From positions 2,284,756-2,348,755 of the forward strand of contig NZ_LT629945.1 in NCBI RefSeq assembly GCF_900104675.1: a stretch of DNA of 64,000 nt. The letters run 5' to 3'. A program made the translations under genes and the position numbers. The stretch comes from Angelakisella massiliensis. GTDB lineage: Bacteria > Bacillota > Clostridia > Oscillospirales > Ruminococcaceae. Below are positions 6,858 to 15,164 of this stretch, piece after piece (the first letter of the stretch is position 1; every line of letters begins with the position of its first letter). The notes under the pieces are model-generated. The model made no database searches, had not been told where the DNA came from, and worked only from the letters and a program-made list of their open reading frames with translations.

Positions 6858-7589
6858 TTATTTTGCTTTCCTGTTCAGCCCTTTCAGAATGAAAAGCGCC
6901 AGAGCAGCACAGGCCAGCAGAACTATGATACCAATGAAAACCTGAACCATATTTGCATCGTAATAGCCGGAGATATTGAAAACGGCTGTCATGGGATACA
7001 CCGTTTTTAGCTGGCTGGACATACTTGCGAACAGTCCGGCGAACGAATAAATTTCAGCAAATACCAGCGCCAGCCAGTAACCCTTTTTCATCCGGGCCAC
7101 CAAAGCGATGATCGGAGAAATGGCAAGGAACACACCAATCCCGTCCAGAAGATATGTTTTCAGGTTTTCCAAAACAAGGCCAATGGAAAGAGCTTCAAAG
7201 TGTAAAACGGCCTCAACGAGAAAGGTAATCGCAAAAAGCAGAAGATAGATTAAGACGCTGAACACCAGAGCAAGCACCATTTTGGAGAGCGTCAGCTTCA
7301 CTTCATCCACGGGAATGAGCCGCAGGGATTTTAGGGTGTCCTCCTGTTCCTCCCGGCAGATCATATAGCTTCCCAGCAGGGCAATGACCGCAGGCAGCAC
7401 ATAAAAGGTGGCGAGGGATTGGGCCGCTGTCATAAACCATCCGGCACCGTCAATATAGCGGCTTTCATAAAATGTGAACTGCCCCTGTGCAAAGACAATC
7501 AACGCCACCATGACCGTTGCAAAACCGGCAATCCACAAAATTTTGGAACGGCGGAGTTTCCGGCGCTCCGCCCAAAGTAAAAGCTCCAT
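6858..7589 (-). CDS. ABC-2 type permease, lantibiotic-immunity (LanG/MutG) type
   Basis: 243-aa integral membrane protein with six hydrophobic segments, starting MELLLWAERRKLRRSKILWI (cytoplasmic amphipathic start, then TM1). The EEQEDTLKSLRLIPVD stretch after TM2 is the cytoplasmic motif shared by LanE/LanG permeases. Last gene of a five-gene operon; 12 bases after the sister permease. Predicted to form, with the ATPase at 8326-9249, an exporter that removes cationic peptides (lantibiotics, possibly bacitracin-like) from the membrane. Confidence 0.8.
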   Translation of the reverse strand: MELLLWAERRKLRRSKILWIAGFATVMVALIVFAQGQFTFYESRYIDGAGWFMTAAQSLATFYVLPAVIALLGSYMICREEQEDTLKSLRLIPVDEVKLTLSKMVLALVFSVLIYLLLFAITFLVEAVLHFEALSIGLVLENLKTYLLDGIGVFLAISPIIALVARMKKGYWLALVFAEIYSFAGLFASMSSQLKTVYPMTAVFNISGYYDANMVQVFIGIIVLLACAALALFILKGLNRKAK

Positions 7590-7601
7590 TTCAAATGCAC
7601 C

Positions 7602-8333
7602 TCACTTTCTCTTTTTCAAAGCAGCCCCAGCCAGCAGGACAGAAGCAACGCCCCACACGCCTATGCAAAGGAACGCCCCCGGAATATTGAGTGGCTGGGT
7701 AATTACGACACCCGGAATATCCCGCATAACAATGGCGGTCATGCTGGACAGCGGATGCAGGTACATATTCACCATCAAGAGGATAAAGCCGAGGAATGTA
7801 TAAACCAGCGTCAGGCAGACGGGAAGAATATACCCCTTCTGCGCTGCGGCAGCCGCCAGTATTGGCAGTACCGCAAAGGCGGTCAGCAGAGAGATTTCCA
7901 TACACTTCCGCAGAAGATAAAGGACGCTCCCGCTGTCAAAGGCAATATAGCCGGGCAGTACGCCGGTAAGGATGGACGCGGCTGCGGTAATCAGCATGAA
8001 GCAGACCGAGTACACCAGCACCACAGCAAATTTGCTGAAAAAGTACGCCATCTTATTGACCGGCACGATCCAGAGCTGTTTGAGCATATCATATTGGTTT
8101 TCGTTATACATCAGCATGGTACACAGCATCCCCAGCACCACCGGCAGGATGATCCACGGGGTATAGCTGAACGCCGTCCACTTGTAAAACTCGATGGGTT
8201 CCACGCCGGTTCCCTTGACACTTGCAAAGTAGAACACGGCGGCCAGCGGCATAAACAGAGCTGCCAGCAGCATGAGCCAGATAAACTTTCTCCGGCGCAG
8301 CTTGAGAAATTCAACCTGTATCAGTTTAAGCAA
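7602..8333 (-). CDS. ABC-2 type permease, lantibiotic-immunity (LanE/MutE) type
   Basis: 243 aa if started at the TTG at 8333, which follows GGAGAGGGCA and overlaps the 3' end of the ATPase gene; an ATG at 8381 would add 16 unusual residues. Starts LLKLIQVEFLKLRRRKFIWL and has six membrane segments with the cytoplasmic NENQYDMLKQLWIVPVNK motif (permease-ATPase contact loop). Same length as the downstream permease, consistent with a heterodimer. Confidence 0.8.
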   Translation of the reverse strand: MLKLIQVEFLKLRRRKFIWLMLLAALFMPLAAVFYFASVKGTGVEPIEFYKWTAFSYTPWIILPVVLGMLCTMLMYNENQYDMLKQLWIVPVNKMAYFFSKFAVVLVYSVCFMLITAAASILTGVLPGYIAFDSGSVLYLLRKCMEISLLTAFAVLPILAAAAAQKGYILPVCLTLVYTFLGFILLMVNMYLHPLSSMTAIVMRDIPGVVITQPLNIPGAFLCIGVWGVASVLLAGAALKKRK

Positions 8334-9249
8334 TGCCCTCTCCCCCCGTGATCTGCTTGAAATAGTCCTCAAGGGTATCATTGCAGATTTGGGAGCTGAT
8401 TACAGCCACATCCTGCACCACAAGGGCCTTGTTGATTGCTGCCATATCCAGTGCGGTGTCATAGAGCCGCAGGTTATGTTCGTCCTGCACCGCATAATCC
8501 GTCACATGGAACTGCCGTTCCAAAATCAGTGAGGCTTTGGGGACATCCGACACCTGAAGCTGGATGTATTTCCGATTTTTCTTTTCCAAATCCTCCATGC
8601 TGCTTTCTTCCAGCAGTACGCCGTGGTCGATGATGCCAATATCATCTGCCAGAAGTGCGATTTCGGAAAGAATGTGGCTGGAAATCAGGATGGTTTTGCC
8701 GCGATCCACGCTTAAATCCTTAATAAAATTTCGCACTTCGGCAATGCCGATGGGGTCAAGCCCGTTGGTCGGTTCATCCAAAATCAAAAGCTCCGGGTCA
8801 TGCAGAATGGCGTTGGCAATGCCGAGGCGTTGTTTCATGCCGAGAGAATACTTGCTGAACAGCTTTTTGTCCCGGTAAGGAAGCCCCACGACTTCCAGTG
8901 CGTTCTTGACGGCGTTGGGCCGGGGCGTCCCGCGTAGCTTCGCAAAGATTTCAAGGTTTTCTGTGCCGGTCAGGTTCGGGTAAAAGCCGGGAGTTTCGAT
9001 GATAGCCCCAATACGGGGATAAATGCGTTTCTCATGGCCTTTGATGTTCTGGCCGAACACATCCACTTCGCCGGAAGTGATTGGCGTAAGGCCCAAAATC
9101 ATTTTCATAATGGTGGTCTTACCGGCTCCATTTCGGCCCAAAAGCCCGTAAATCCGGCCCGGCTTCACATGAATATCCACAGAACTGACGGCGGTTTGCT
9201 CGCCGTAAATCTTCGTCAGCTTTTTGGTTTCAATCACAAAGTCACTCAT
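8326..9249 (-). CDS. ABC transporter ATP-binding protein, lantibiotic-immunity (LanF/BcrA) type
   Basis: 307-aa ATPase with Walker A GLLGRNGAGKTT (about 35-46), signature YSLGMKQRLGIA, Walker B LLILDEPTNGLD, and the C-terminal extension of about 80 residues typical of BcrA/LanF subunits. Energises the two downstream permeases and perhaps the third one upstream. It lies 17 bases after the lipoprotein gene and overlaps the next permease, so expression is coupled. Confidence 0.9.
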   Translation of the reverse strand: MSDFVIETKKLTKIYGEQTAVSSVDIHVKPGRIYGLLGRNGAGKTTIMKMILGLTPITSGEVDVFGQNIKGHEKRIYPRIGAIIETPGFYPNLTGTENLEIFAKLRGTPRPNAVKNALEVVGLPYRDKKLFSKYSLGMKQRLGIANAILHDPELLILDEPTNGLDPIGIAEVRNFIKDLSVDRGKTILISSHILSEIALLADDIGIIDHGVLLEESSMEDLEKKNRKYIQLQVSDVPKASLILERQFHVTDYAVQDEHNLRLYDTALDMAAINKALVVQDVAVISSQICNDTLEDYFKQITGGEGIA

Positions 9250-9266
9250 AAAGATGCCTCTCTTTC

Positions 9267-9692
9267 TTATTCTGCTTCATTTTTCCAAATGACATAGTTG
9301 TAAAGGCTGCCATCCGGGGAATAGTTGATGAACACTTTGAAATCGCCCTTTTCACAGGGCATGACAAATTCAACACGGATTTGGTCGGAGTGTTCCGGCA
9401 CATAACAGGACACCTCCGGGGAAGCGTCCTCCGGCAATCCGCCCAGCTTATCGGATTCTTCCTCCCATGTTTCCTGTATCGCCTCCGCAGAAGTGTTGTC
9501 CTGTACGCCCTGCGGCAGCGCATTGAAGAAAGTTTCAAAATCTCCATCCATCATCTGGTTAAAGTATTCGGTTGCTTCCTCTGTAATGGCCTGCTGGTCG
9601 GGGGCCTCGCTGGAAGATGGGGCGGCCTGCTGGCAGGCGCAAAGTGAAAAAGTGAACAGAACACAGAGGAATAAACTAATCAATCGTTTCAT
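9267..9692 (-). CDS. Lipoprotein in the immunity operon (LanI-like or DUF3887-like)
   Basis: 141-aa lipoprotein: signal peptide MKRLISLFLCVLFTFSLCAC with lipobox LCAC (Cys20), a Ser/Pro linker, then a globular domain (about 35-141) with aromatic/acidic pattern 'YFNQMMDGDFETFFNALP' reminiscent of DUF3887. It is anchored outside the cell membrane. In lantibiotic clusters a separate lipoprotein (LanI) often binds the peptide and works with LanFEG; that is the likely role here, by position, not by sequence match. Confidence 0.75.
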   Translation of the reverse strand: MKRLISLFLCVLFTFSLCACQQAAPSSSEAPDQQAITEEATEYFNQMMDGDFETFFNALPQGVQDNTSAEAIQETWEEESDKLGGLPEDASPEVSCYVPEHSDQIRVEFVMPCEKGDFKVFINYSPDGSLYNYVIWKNEAE

Positions 9693-9704
9693 AGGTCTTT
9701 CCTT

Positions 9705-10472
9705 TCAGTAAGATTGCTTTTTTAGAGCCACGACGGATGCGGCGGCAAACGCGGCACCGATCAGGAGCAGCGAACCGGCACAAACAAGCGGCGAAGTGTT
9801 AGGCAAAACGCCTTGCATCAGGCTTTCTACCATAGCGGCGGCCGCTTCGGAAATATGGGGATAAATTCCCATCACGCTTGCCAGCGGGTGTATTCCCGTA
9901 AGATAGGCCGGGGCAATGACTACGGGAACCAGATACAGCAGCGTTGCACCAATAGGCAGGATATATCCTTTTGACAGTGTGGCAAGAAATACAATCGGAA
10001 GCATGGCTATGGGAACCAGAAACCCGCCCGCCAGATACAAAAGGCCGGCATCCATCAGTGTATGGGCGTTCAGATCGGGAAATCCCCCGGCAATCAGCCC
10101 GCCGACAACGCACAAAAGAAAGGTAATCAGGCACAGCCCTACGGACATCAGAATCACCACAGCGACTTTTGAAAAGTATAGCTGCGCTTTCGAGATCGGG
10201 ATAATAAGCAGTTCTTTCAGCGTGTCGTTCTTGTGTTCGTCAAAAAACAAGGTTGTGGCGAACATTCCCAGCACAATCGGCAGGAACAGGCTGGACAGGT
10301 TCTTAAACGCCAAAGTGTAGAGGTCGCCAAAGCTATCCATGTAGGGGCTGCTCCTTGCAATGCTGCAAGCCCGCTCAATCGCAAATGCTCCAAACAGCAG
10401 CGTCAGAGCCAGAATACACCAGACAATCTTATTTCGTTTCCATTTCTGGATTTCAGTTGCAATGATCGTCAT
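9705..10472 (-). CDS. ABC-2 type permease, first gene of the immunity operon
   Basis: 255 aa from ATG 10472 (AAGGAGG site). Start MTIIATEIQKWKRNKIVWCI, then six membrane segments and the loop DEHKNDTLKELLIIPISK, the same family as the other two permeases. A third permease is unusual for LanFEG systems, which normally have two. It is separated from the lipoprotein gene by 12 bases. A -10 box and paired direct repeats upstream suggest that this gene opens an operon controlled by the neighbouring response regulator. Confidence 0.8.
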   Translation of the reverse strand: MTIIATEIQKWKRNKIVWCILALTLLFGAFAIERACSIARSSPYMDSFGDLYTLAFKNLSSLFLPIVLGMFATTLFFDEHKNDTLKELLIIPISKAQLYFSKVAVVILMSVGLCLITFLLCVVGGLIAGGFPDLNAHTLMDAGLLYLAGGFLVPIAMLPIVFLATLSKGYILPIGATLLYLVPVVIAPAYLTGIHPLASVMGIYPHISEAAAAMVESLMQGVLPNTSPLVCAGSLLLIGAAFAAASVVALKKQSY

Positions 10473-10497
10473 GCGGTTTCCTCCTTTCATGGTTCCC

Positions 10498-10530
10498 ATT
10501 ATAAAGGCCAAACCTTGCCATAACCTTGCC
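10498..10530 (-). promoter_or_regulatory. Promoter and response-regulator direct repeats of the immunity operon
   Basis: A -10 TATAAT lies at 10498-10503. Instead of a -35 box there are two perfect copies of GGCAAGGTT (10511-10519 and 10522-10530) with an 11-bp period, the arrangement bound by OmpR/VanR-family dimers. The distal copy overlaps the -35 position, as in activator-dependent promoters. Confidence 0.7.
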
Positions 10531-10543
10531 GAGAAAAAATTTT

Positions 10544-10576
10544 TTCAAAAAAAGCTCTGTGATTTCACAGAGCTTT
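10544..10576 (-). terminator. Intrinsic terminator of the two-component operon
   Basis: Stem AAAGCTCTGTG/CACAGAGCTTT (10566-10576 with 10551-10561), 4-base loop, followed on the minus strand by a 7-T run. The 5' arm includes the last codons and stop of the kinase gene. Confidence 0.9.
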
Positions 10577-11494
10577 CGGAAGTATGATGGTAAATGTTGT
10601 TCCAGCTTCAAGGATACTGTCTGCCGTGATGGTTCCTTTATGGACGCTTACCAGTTCCTTAGCAATGGAGAGGCCCAGCCCGTTCCCTTTGGCAGATCGG
10701 GAGTGGTCGCATTGATACATCCGCTCAAAGATATGGGGGAGATCAGCGGCGGAAATCCCTTTCCCGTTATCAGCCACTATGATTTTTGCCTGCTGCTCCG
10801 TTTCGGTCACGGTCAGGGTCACTTGTCTTGCGCCGCTGTGCGTCAGGATATTTTGCAGCAGGTTATTGAGAATACGGGTGTAGGCGGTAGGGTCAACCCT
10901 CGTCATGTATTCTGTTTCGGGTATCTCAATTTCATAGGTGAGATTGTGACTTTCCAGCAGCGGCACCCAGTCGGCCATGATGTCGCGGGAAAGCTCGTTC
11001 AGGTCGCAGACTTCAAAATGAAAAATCTGCTCCCCGGCATCCAGCTTCACCCATTCAAACAGGGCGGTCACAAAGTCTTTCAGGTGGTGGGCTTTTTCCA
11101 TAGCTACCCGAATATATTCTTCCTGCTCGGCCCCTGTCACCATCTTGCTTTCCACGGCTTCCAAATAGCCCACCAGAGAGGCAAGCGGCGTTTTCACATC
11201 ATGGGAAAGGCTTGTCATAAGCCGTTTATAAGCCTGCTCGGATTGCTTCTGCTGTATCAGTCGGGATTGGCTGCTCATAGCAATCTCGTTGATGTCATAG
11301 CAGATTTGTTTCGTCAGATCGCTTTCCCGCGCCAGTACACGGCGGTTCAAGTTCCCGTTCTTTATATCTGCCAGAGCGTCTTTGATAAGGGAAAGCTGGC
11401 CCCGGACGCGGTGAAGTTTTGCCAAAAGGTAACCGATTACCAGTAGGGCAATCAATAGGGCCAGCAGCAGATAAAGATTTAACTCCATGCTCAT
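10565..11494 (-). CDS. Sensor histidine kinase (VanS-like, single membrane segment)
   Basis: 309 aa. One N-terminal hydrophobic segment (about 5-27) with almost no extracellular loop, HAMP-like helix, H-box SLSHDVKTPLASL, N-box NLLQNILTHS, G-boxes DNGKGI and GNGLGLSIA. Kinases this short outside the membrane usually sense through the membrane or through the partner ABC transporter. ATG 11494 overlaps the regulator's TGA (ATGA). It phosphorylates the adjacent response regulator and likely controls the ABC operon. Confidence 0.9.
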   Translation of the reverse strand: MSMELNLYLLLALLIALLVIGYLLAKLHRVRGQLSLIKDALADIKNGNLNRRVLARESDLTKQICYDINEIAMSSQSRLIQQKQSEQAYKRLMTSLSHDVKTPLASLVGYLEAVESKMVTGAEQEEYIRVAMEKAHHLKDFVTALFEWVKLDAGEQIFHFEVCDLNELSRDIMADWVPLLESHNLTYEIEIPETEYMTRVDPTAYTRILNNLLQNILTHSGARQVTLTVTETEQQAKIIVADNGKGISAADLPHIFERMYQCDHSRSAKGNGLGLSIAKELVSVHKGTITADSILEAGTTFTIILPKAL

Positions 11495-12192
11495 GCCTCC
11501 TTATTGAACCGATACCCCACACCCCGGACGGTTTGGATATAAAACGGCTGTTCTGGATTTGGCTCAATCTTCTTCCGTAGTTTACTGATAAAGGCCATGA
11601 TATTGTTATCGTCAAAGTCGTATTCTTCCGTCCATACCTGCGTGTAAAGTTGCTTTTTTGTAAATACCCGTCCCTTATTGGACGCCAAAACCAGAAGCAA
11701 ATCAAATTCCTTGCCGGTTAGCTCTACCGGGATATTTTGGACAGTCACCGTCCGATTGACTTTATCAATCACCATATCTTTCAGAAGTATGGTGGCGGCC
11801 TCGTTCCCGGTCACGGGATTTAGGGTGGTGTAGCGCCGGATTAGGGAATTGACGCGGGCCATCAGCTCGTTAATGCTGAAAGGTTTTGTCAGGTAATCGT
11901 CCGCCCCCAGCCGCAAGCCGGAAACCTTATCTTCCTCGTCGCTTTTGGCAGTCAGCATCAGCACCGGCACATTATTTTTCTCCCGGATTTTCTGCAATAC
12001 CTGAAAGCCGTCCATACCCGGCATCATCACATCCAGAATAATCAGGCAACAGGTGTCTTTGTTTTCTCCCAGCAGCCGTAAGCCCTCTAAACCGCCATGC
12101 GCCACCACCGCAGACAAGTTTTCCTGTTCCACGCATTTCTTCATCAAGGCACAAAGTTCCTTATCATCGTCTATAATCAAAACACTATTCAT
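11491..12192 (-). CDS. OmpR/PhoB-family response regulator
   Basis: 233 aa: receiver domain (acidic pocket DDDKE, phospho-acceptor Asp in LIILDVMMPG near residue 53, conserved Lys in LTAKS) and C-terminal winged helix (about 135-230) ending VWTEEYDFDDNNIMAFISKL and VRGVGYRFN. Lies between the helix-turn-helix gene (8-base overlap) and the kinase (4-base overlap). The paired GGCAAGGTT repeats upstream of the ABC operon are its probable target. Confidence 0.92.
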   Translation of the reverse strand: MNSVLIIDDDKELCALMKKCVEQENLSAVVAHGGLEGLRLLGENKDTCCLIILDVMMPGMDGFQVLQKIREKNNVPVLMLTAKSDEEDKVSGLRLGADDYLTKPFSINELMARVNSLIRRYTTLNPVTGNEAATILLKDMVIDKVNRTVTVQNIPVELTGKEFDLLLVLASNKGRVFTKKQLYTQVWTEEYDFDDNNIMAFISKLRKKIEPNPEQPFYIQTVRGVGYRFNKEA

Positions 12193-12373
12193 GTTTCAAA
12201 GCCCTCCCTTGCTTTGTCCTGCCGTCCACCGGCTTTTTAGCATCTTTGGGAATTAACCATAGTGTTGCCATTTTCACAGCGCCGGGAATACGGCCAGCTA
12301 CGCAGTAGTAGTTTATTTGACGGGCGGAAATGCCCCATTTTTCGCCAGCTTCTTTCAAAGTCATGTATTCCAT
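12185..12373 (-). CDS. Small helix-turn-helix protein
   Basis: 62 aa from ATG 12373, behind GGAGG with 8-base spacing. MEYMTLKEAGEKWGISARQI is a MerR/excisionase-type helix-turn-helix, followed by NYYCVAGRIPGAVKMATLWL (wing and recognition strand) and a Lys-rich tail. It could be a recombination directionality factor or a DNA-binding partner of the two-component system. First gene of the operon; overlaps the response regulator start. Confidence 0.7.
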   Translation of the reverse strand: MEYMTLKEAGEKWGISARQINYYCVAGRIPGAVKMATLWLIPKDAKKPVDGRTKQGRALKHE

Positions 12374-12395
12374 CTCGCATTCCTCCAATATATCC

Positions 12396-12424
12396 ATTAT
12401 ATTTCTTGATCTCGAAGAATACAA
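12396..12424 (-). promoter_or_regulatory. Promoter of the HTH-regulator-kinase operon
   Basis: -35 TTGTAT (12419-12424), 17-bp spacer, -10 TATAAT (12396-12401), about 23 bases ahead of the HTH start codon. Confidence 0.75.
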
Positions 12425-12450
12425 GATACAAAGCGTGTCGGAATTATGAA

Positions 12451-12480
12451 TTTAGGCAGAGGCCAAAGCCTCTGCCTAAA
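12451..12480 (-). terminator. Terminator hairpin after tnpV
   Basis: Perfect 13-bp stem TTTAGGCAGAGGC/GCCTCTGCCTAAA with a 4-base loop, two bases past the tnpV stop. The following minus-strand sequence is AT-rich rather than a pure T run. Confidence 0.7.
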
Positions 12481-12482
12481 AA

Positions 12483-12839
12483 CTAATTGTGGTAAATCAG
12501 TTCGTCTTGAATAATTTCCTCTGCCTGCGCTTTCAGCGTGTTCATCAGCCCCACCCAGCGCATAGGGTCACGGGCTTTCAATTCCTCGGTGACGCCTGCC
12601 GCCTCCATCATGCGGGGCAGCATGGCGTCCATCCGTTCACACGCCGCCCGGTCAATCTCCAACAGGTGCGGGTACAGCTTTTCGCTCAAAATCAAGCTGC
12701 TGTAAAGGCCGGGCCGGTGTTCCTTCAGGTAGCGTTGCCGCATACGGCCATACTTGCCGATGGGGGCCTCCGGCTGCTCGGAAAGTTTCAGGTCGGGGAT
12801 GTAGTAATCCCCGCAGCGGGTGTAAGTCAATTCGTTCAT
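12483..12839 (-). CDS. tnpV: TnpV-like transposon-encoded protein
   Basis: 118 aa from ATG 12839 (AGGAGG, 6-base spacing). The sequence MNELTYTRCGDYYIPDLKLS, then PIGKYGRMRQRYLKEHRPGL and a helical C-terminus is the TnpV family found next to TnpX recombinases in Tn4451-like elements. Function of TnpV is unknown; it is not required for excision in the classical element as far as I recall. Separated from the recombinase stop by 26 bases. Confidence 0.85.
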   Translation of the reverse strand: MNELTYTRCGDYYIPDLKLSEQPEAPIGKYGRMRQRYLKEHRPGLYSSLILSEKLYPHLLEIDRAACERMDAMLPRMMEAAGVTEELKARDPMRWVGLMNTLKAQAEEIIQDELIYHN

Positions 12840-12865
12840 GTTCGTCCTCCTTTGCACTGTGATGA

Positions 12866-14662
12866 TTAAACTGCGGCGCTGGCCGGTAAGGTGGCCTTGC
12901 GCGGCTCCTGCTTTGGTAACTGACTAACAGGAATAAAAACGCCTTTTTCCATATCCTCGGCCCGTATTGCGGCCTTTGCCGCCTCCACTTGGGCCTTGCG
13001 CTTGGCGTTGTAGCGTTCTTCCCATTCCTTCTGCTTGCCGTTTGCCTTTCGGCGCAAGTAGTTCTGGTGAAGCCTGTCTTTGCGTTCCTCCTTCTTCCGC
13101 AATTCTTCCTGTTCCTCCGGGGTCAGGGGAACCGGCTGCAAGGCAGGTGGGATATACCGGCCCACAAAATTGAAGTAGATTTCAACCTCCTGCGTAGTGT
13201 CCTGGCTGCCTTTGCGGGCGCGTTCATGGACAAGGATTTTCTCTACAAACTCGTTGAGCATGGTATTTGTCAGCGTGTCGAAATTCTCATACTTGTCAAT
13301 CAGGGCTATAAACTTCTCCGCAGATTTCCGGCTCTGCTCATAGCCGGTAACGGCCTTTTCCAGTTCCGTGATTTCCGCATTGAGGGCGTCCTGCTCTTTG
13401 GCGTACTGTGCGTCCAGAGCCTCATACCGGGCGTCCGGCAGCTTACCCAGGGCGTTGTCCTCATAGATTTTGCAAATCAGCCGTTCCAGTTCCCCGGCCC
13501 GCTTTTGGGCGGCGGCCAGCCGTTTCCGCTTCTTGGATATGTCGGCGGTCTGCTGGGCGGCCTGCGTTTCCTGAACGGTGCGGATAAACTCGGCCCGGTC
13601 ATTCCTGGAATACTCCGCGATAGCCCGGAGCATATCGGTTATCAGGGTCAAAACAGCCTCGGCCCGGATGCGGTGCTGTGTGCCGCAAAGCGTCCCGCAT
13701 GGGATTTTGCTGTACTGGCTGCAAGTAAACTGTGGGTCACGCTTGCCGTTATTGACGCGATGGACATACATCTTCCCGCCGCAGTCAGCGCAGTACATCA
13801 GGCCGGTCAGGGGCTGGGCCTCGCCCCAGCCGTCCGGGTAGCGCCGGACATTTGCCCGGATACGCTGCACATTGTCAAAGGTTTCCTGGTCGATGATGGC
13901 CTCATGGGTATTCTCGAAAATCGTCCACTCGCTTTCGTCAACATAGTGGCTTTTCTTGTCCTTGAAGTGCTTGCGGGTTTTGAAATTGATGGTGTGGCCC
14001 AGGTATTCCCGCTTTTTCAGGATGTTCACAATGGTGGATGATCCCCAGCCGTAGGGGTCTTTGACCGGCTTCGTCCTGTTTACTCCTTCGTCAAAGCGTG
14101 CCAGATGGACAGCGGGAATTTCAACCTTTGCCTCGGACAGCAGCTTGGAGATTTGATAGGGGCCGTAGCCCTCCATCGTCAGGGAAAAGATACGGCGTAC
14201 CACTTCGGCGGCTTCTTCGTCCACAAGCCAGTGTTCCCGCTTTTCGTCCCACAGGTAGCCGTAAATGACAGTGCCGGTCAGGTGCTTGCCGCTCATGCCC
14301 TTGGACTTGAACACAGAACGGATTTTCCGGCTGGTGTCGCGGGCGTAAAACTCGTTCATAATGTTGCGGAAAGGGGTAAAATCATCATCTCCTCTCAGAC
14401 TGTCCACACCGTCATTGATGGCGATCAGACGGACGCCGTGCTGCCGCAAAATCTCCATAACCTGGCCGACTTTCAGATAGTCACGCCCCAGGCGGCTCAT
14501 GTCTTTGATAACAATGGCCTCCACCCGTCCGGCCTCGACTTCCTCCATCATCGCCAGAAAGCCGGGGCGGTCAAAACGGGTTCCCGATACGCCGTCATCG
14601 GTGAAGTGGGTGGGGTTCGGTAGCCCATTTCGGCGGGCAAAGTCCTCCAACATCTTTTTCTG
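12866..14662 (-). pseudogene. Large serine recombinase (TnpX type), C-terminal part of a split gene
   Basis: 595 codons from the first ATG (14653), plus the preceding Lys-Lys codons. Present: most of the resolvase fold (VEAIVIKDMSRLGRDYLKVG), the recombinase domain, the zinc ribbon (CADCGGKMYVHR ... CGTLCGTQHRI), a coiled coil (about 375-465) and a basic tail. Missing: the first ~30 residues with the catalytic serine. Those residues are encoded at 15403-15492, ending SNSISNQ, and this part resumes exactly with KKMLEDF. Fused, the protein would be about 626 aa. An intervening ~743-bp insert interrupts it, so no active enzyme is expected unless the insert is removed. Confidence 0.9.
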
Positions 14663-14772
14663 GGAGTTACTGTATAAAGGGTGGTTTACGCTACCTACTA
14701 CATTACATCGGCTGACGGTTCATTTGTGGCAAAAGTGAAAAGTGATAACCAGCAGAGGGAAAGGAGTCATAT

Positions 14773-14910
14773 ATGCAACGGGGCATGGCGCTACGGGAAG
14801 CGCCATGCCCCATCTTATTCGGCCCCCCGACAAATGGGAAGTTACTTGTTCCTTTTTGCTTTAGCTGCTTTTATGCCCCAGCCAATCAACAATATAAGCC
14901 AAGCGCATAA
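14773..14910 (+). CDS. Possible 45-aa ORF on the opposite strand of the insert
   Basis: ATG 14773 has an AAAGGAG site with 6-base spacing. The peptide begins MQRGMALREAPCPILFGPPT. It overlaps the 3' end of the 71-aa gene on the other strand and its early codons form the 14780-14811 hairpin. The good ribosome site is the only support; no family recognised. Confidence 0.25.
   Translation: MQRGMALREAPCPILFGPPTNGKLLVPFCFSCFYAPANQQYKPSA
14780..14811. terminator. Perfect 13-bp hairpin downstream of the 71-aa gene
   Basis: GGGGCATGGCGCT (14780-14792) pairs with AGCGCCATGCCCC (14799-14811), loop ACGGGA. It lies 31 bases after the 71-aa gene's stop on the minus strand, suggesting termination, although no T run follows on that strand; the plus strand has ATCTTATTC. 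Confidence 0.55.
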
Positions 14911-15057
14911 TCCTGCGATAAACCCTGTAGTCCCTATGCTTTCAAACTGCAATTTCAGCGCAACATTGAATATTTTTACAACAATAGTTCCACATAGCAT
15001 CAAAGCAAGCAATAAAAGAACTTCCAATCCAATATATTTAAAAATTTTATTTTTCAT
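14842..15057 (-). CDS. Small membrane protein (71 aa) carried by the insert
   Basis: Begins MKNKIFKYIGLEVLLLLALM and has two hydrophobic segments (about 10-32 and 43-63) separated by a short loop containing EsIGTTG, ending with a basic tail AKAKRNK. Start ATG 15057 has GGAGGC upstream and a well-formed promoter (TTGAAA-18-TATAAT). It is the only supported gene on this strand of the insert. No family recognised; small two-segment membrane proteins can be immunity, toxin or accessory proteins. Confidence 0.65.
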   Translation of the reverse strand: MKNKIFKYIGLEVLLLLALMLCGTIVVKIFNVALKLQFESIGTTGFIAGLCAWLILLIGWGIKAAKAKRNK

Positions 15058-15104
15058 AAATGGCCGCCTCCACAGCTTCTAATTTGTTGCCCTGTTTGTT
15101 CTTA

Positions 15105-15134
15105 ATTATAACACATAAAGGAAATCGCTTTCAA
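15105..15134 (-). promoter_or_regulatory. Promoter of the 71-aa membrane protein gene
   Basis: -35 TTGAAA (15129-15134), 18-bp spacer, extended region TGTG then -10 TATAAT (15105-15110). Confidence 0.75.
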
Positions 15135-15164
15135 GTTGTCCCTGGCCAGAAAGTAATTATACCT

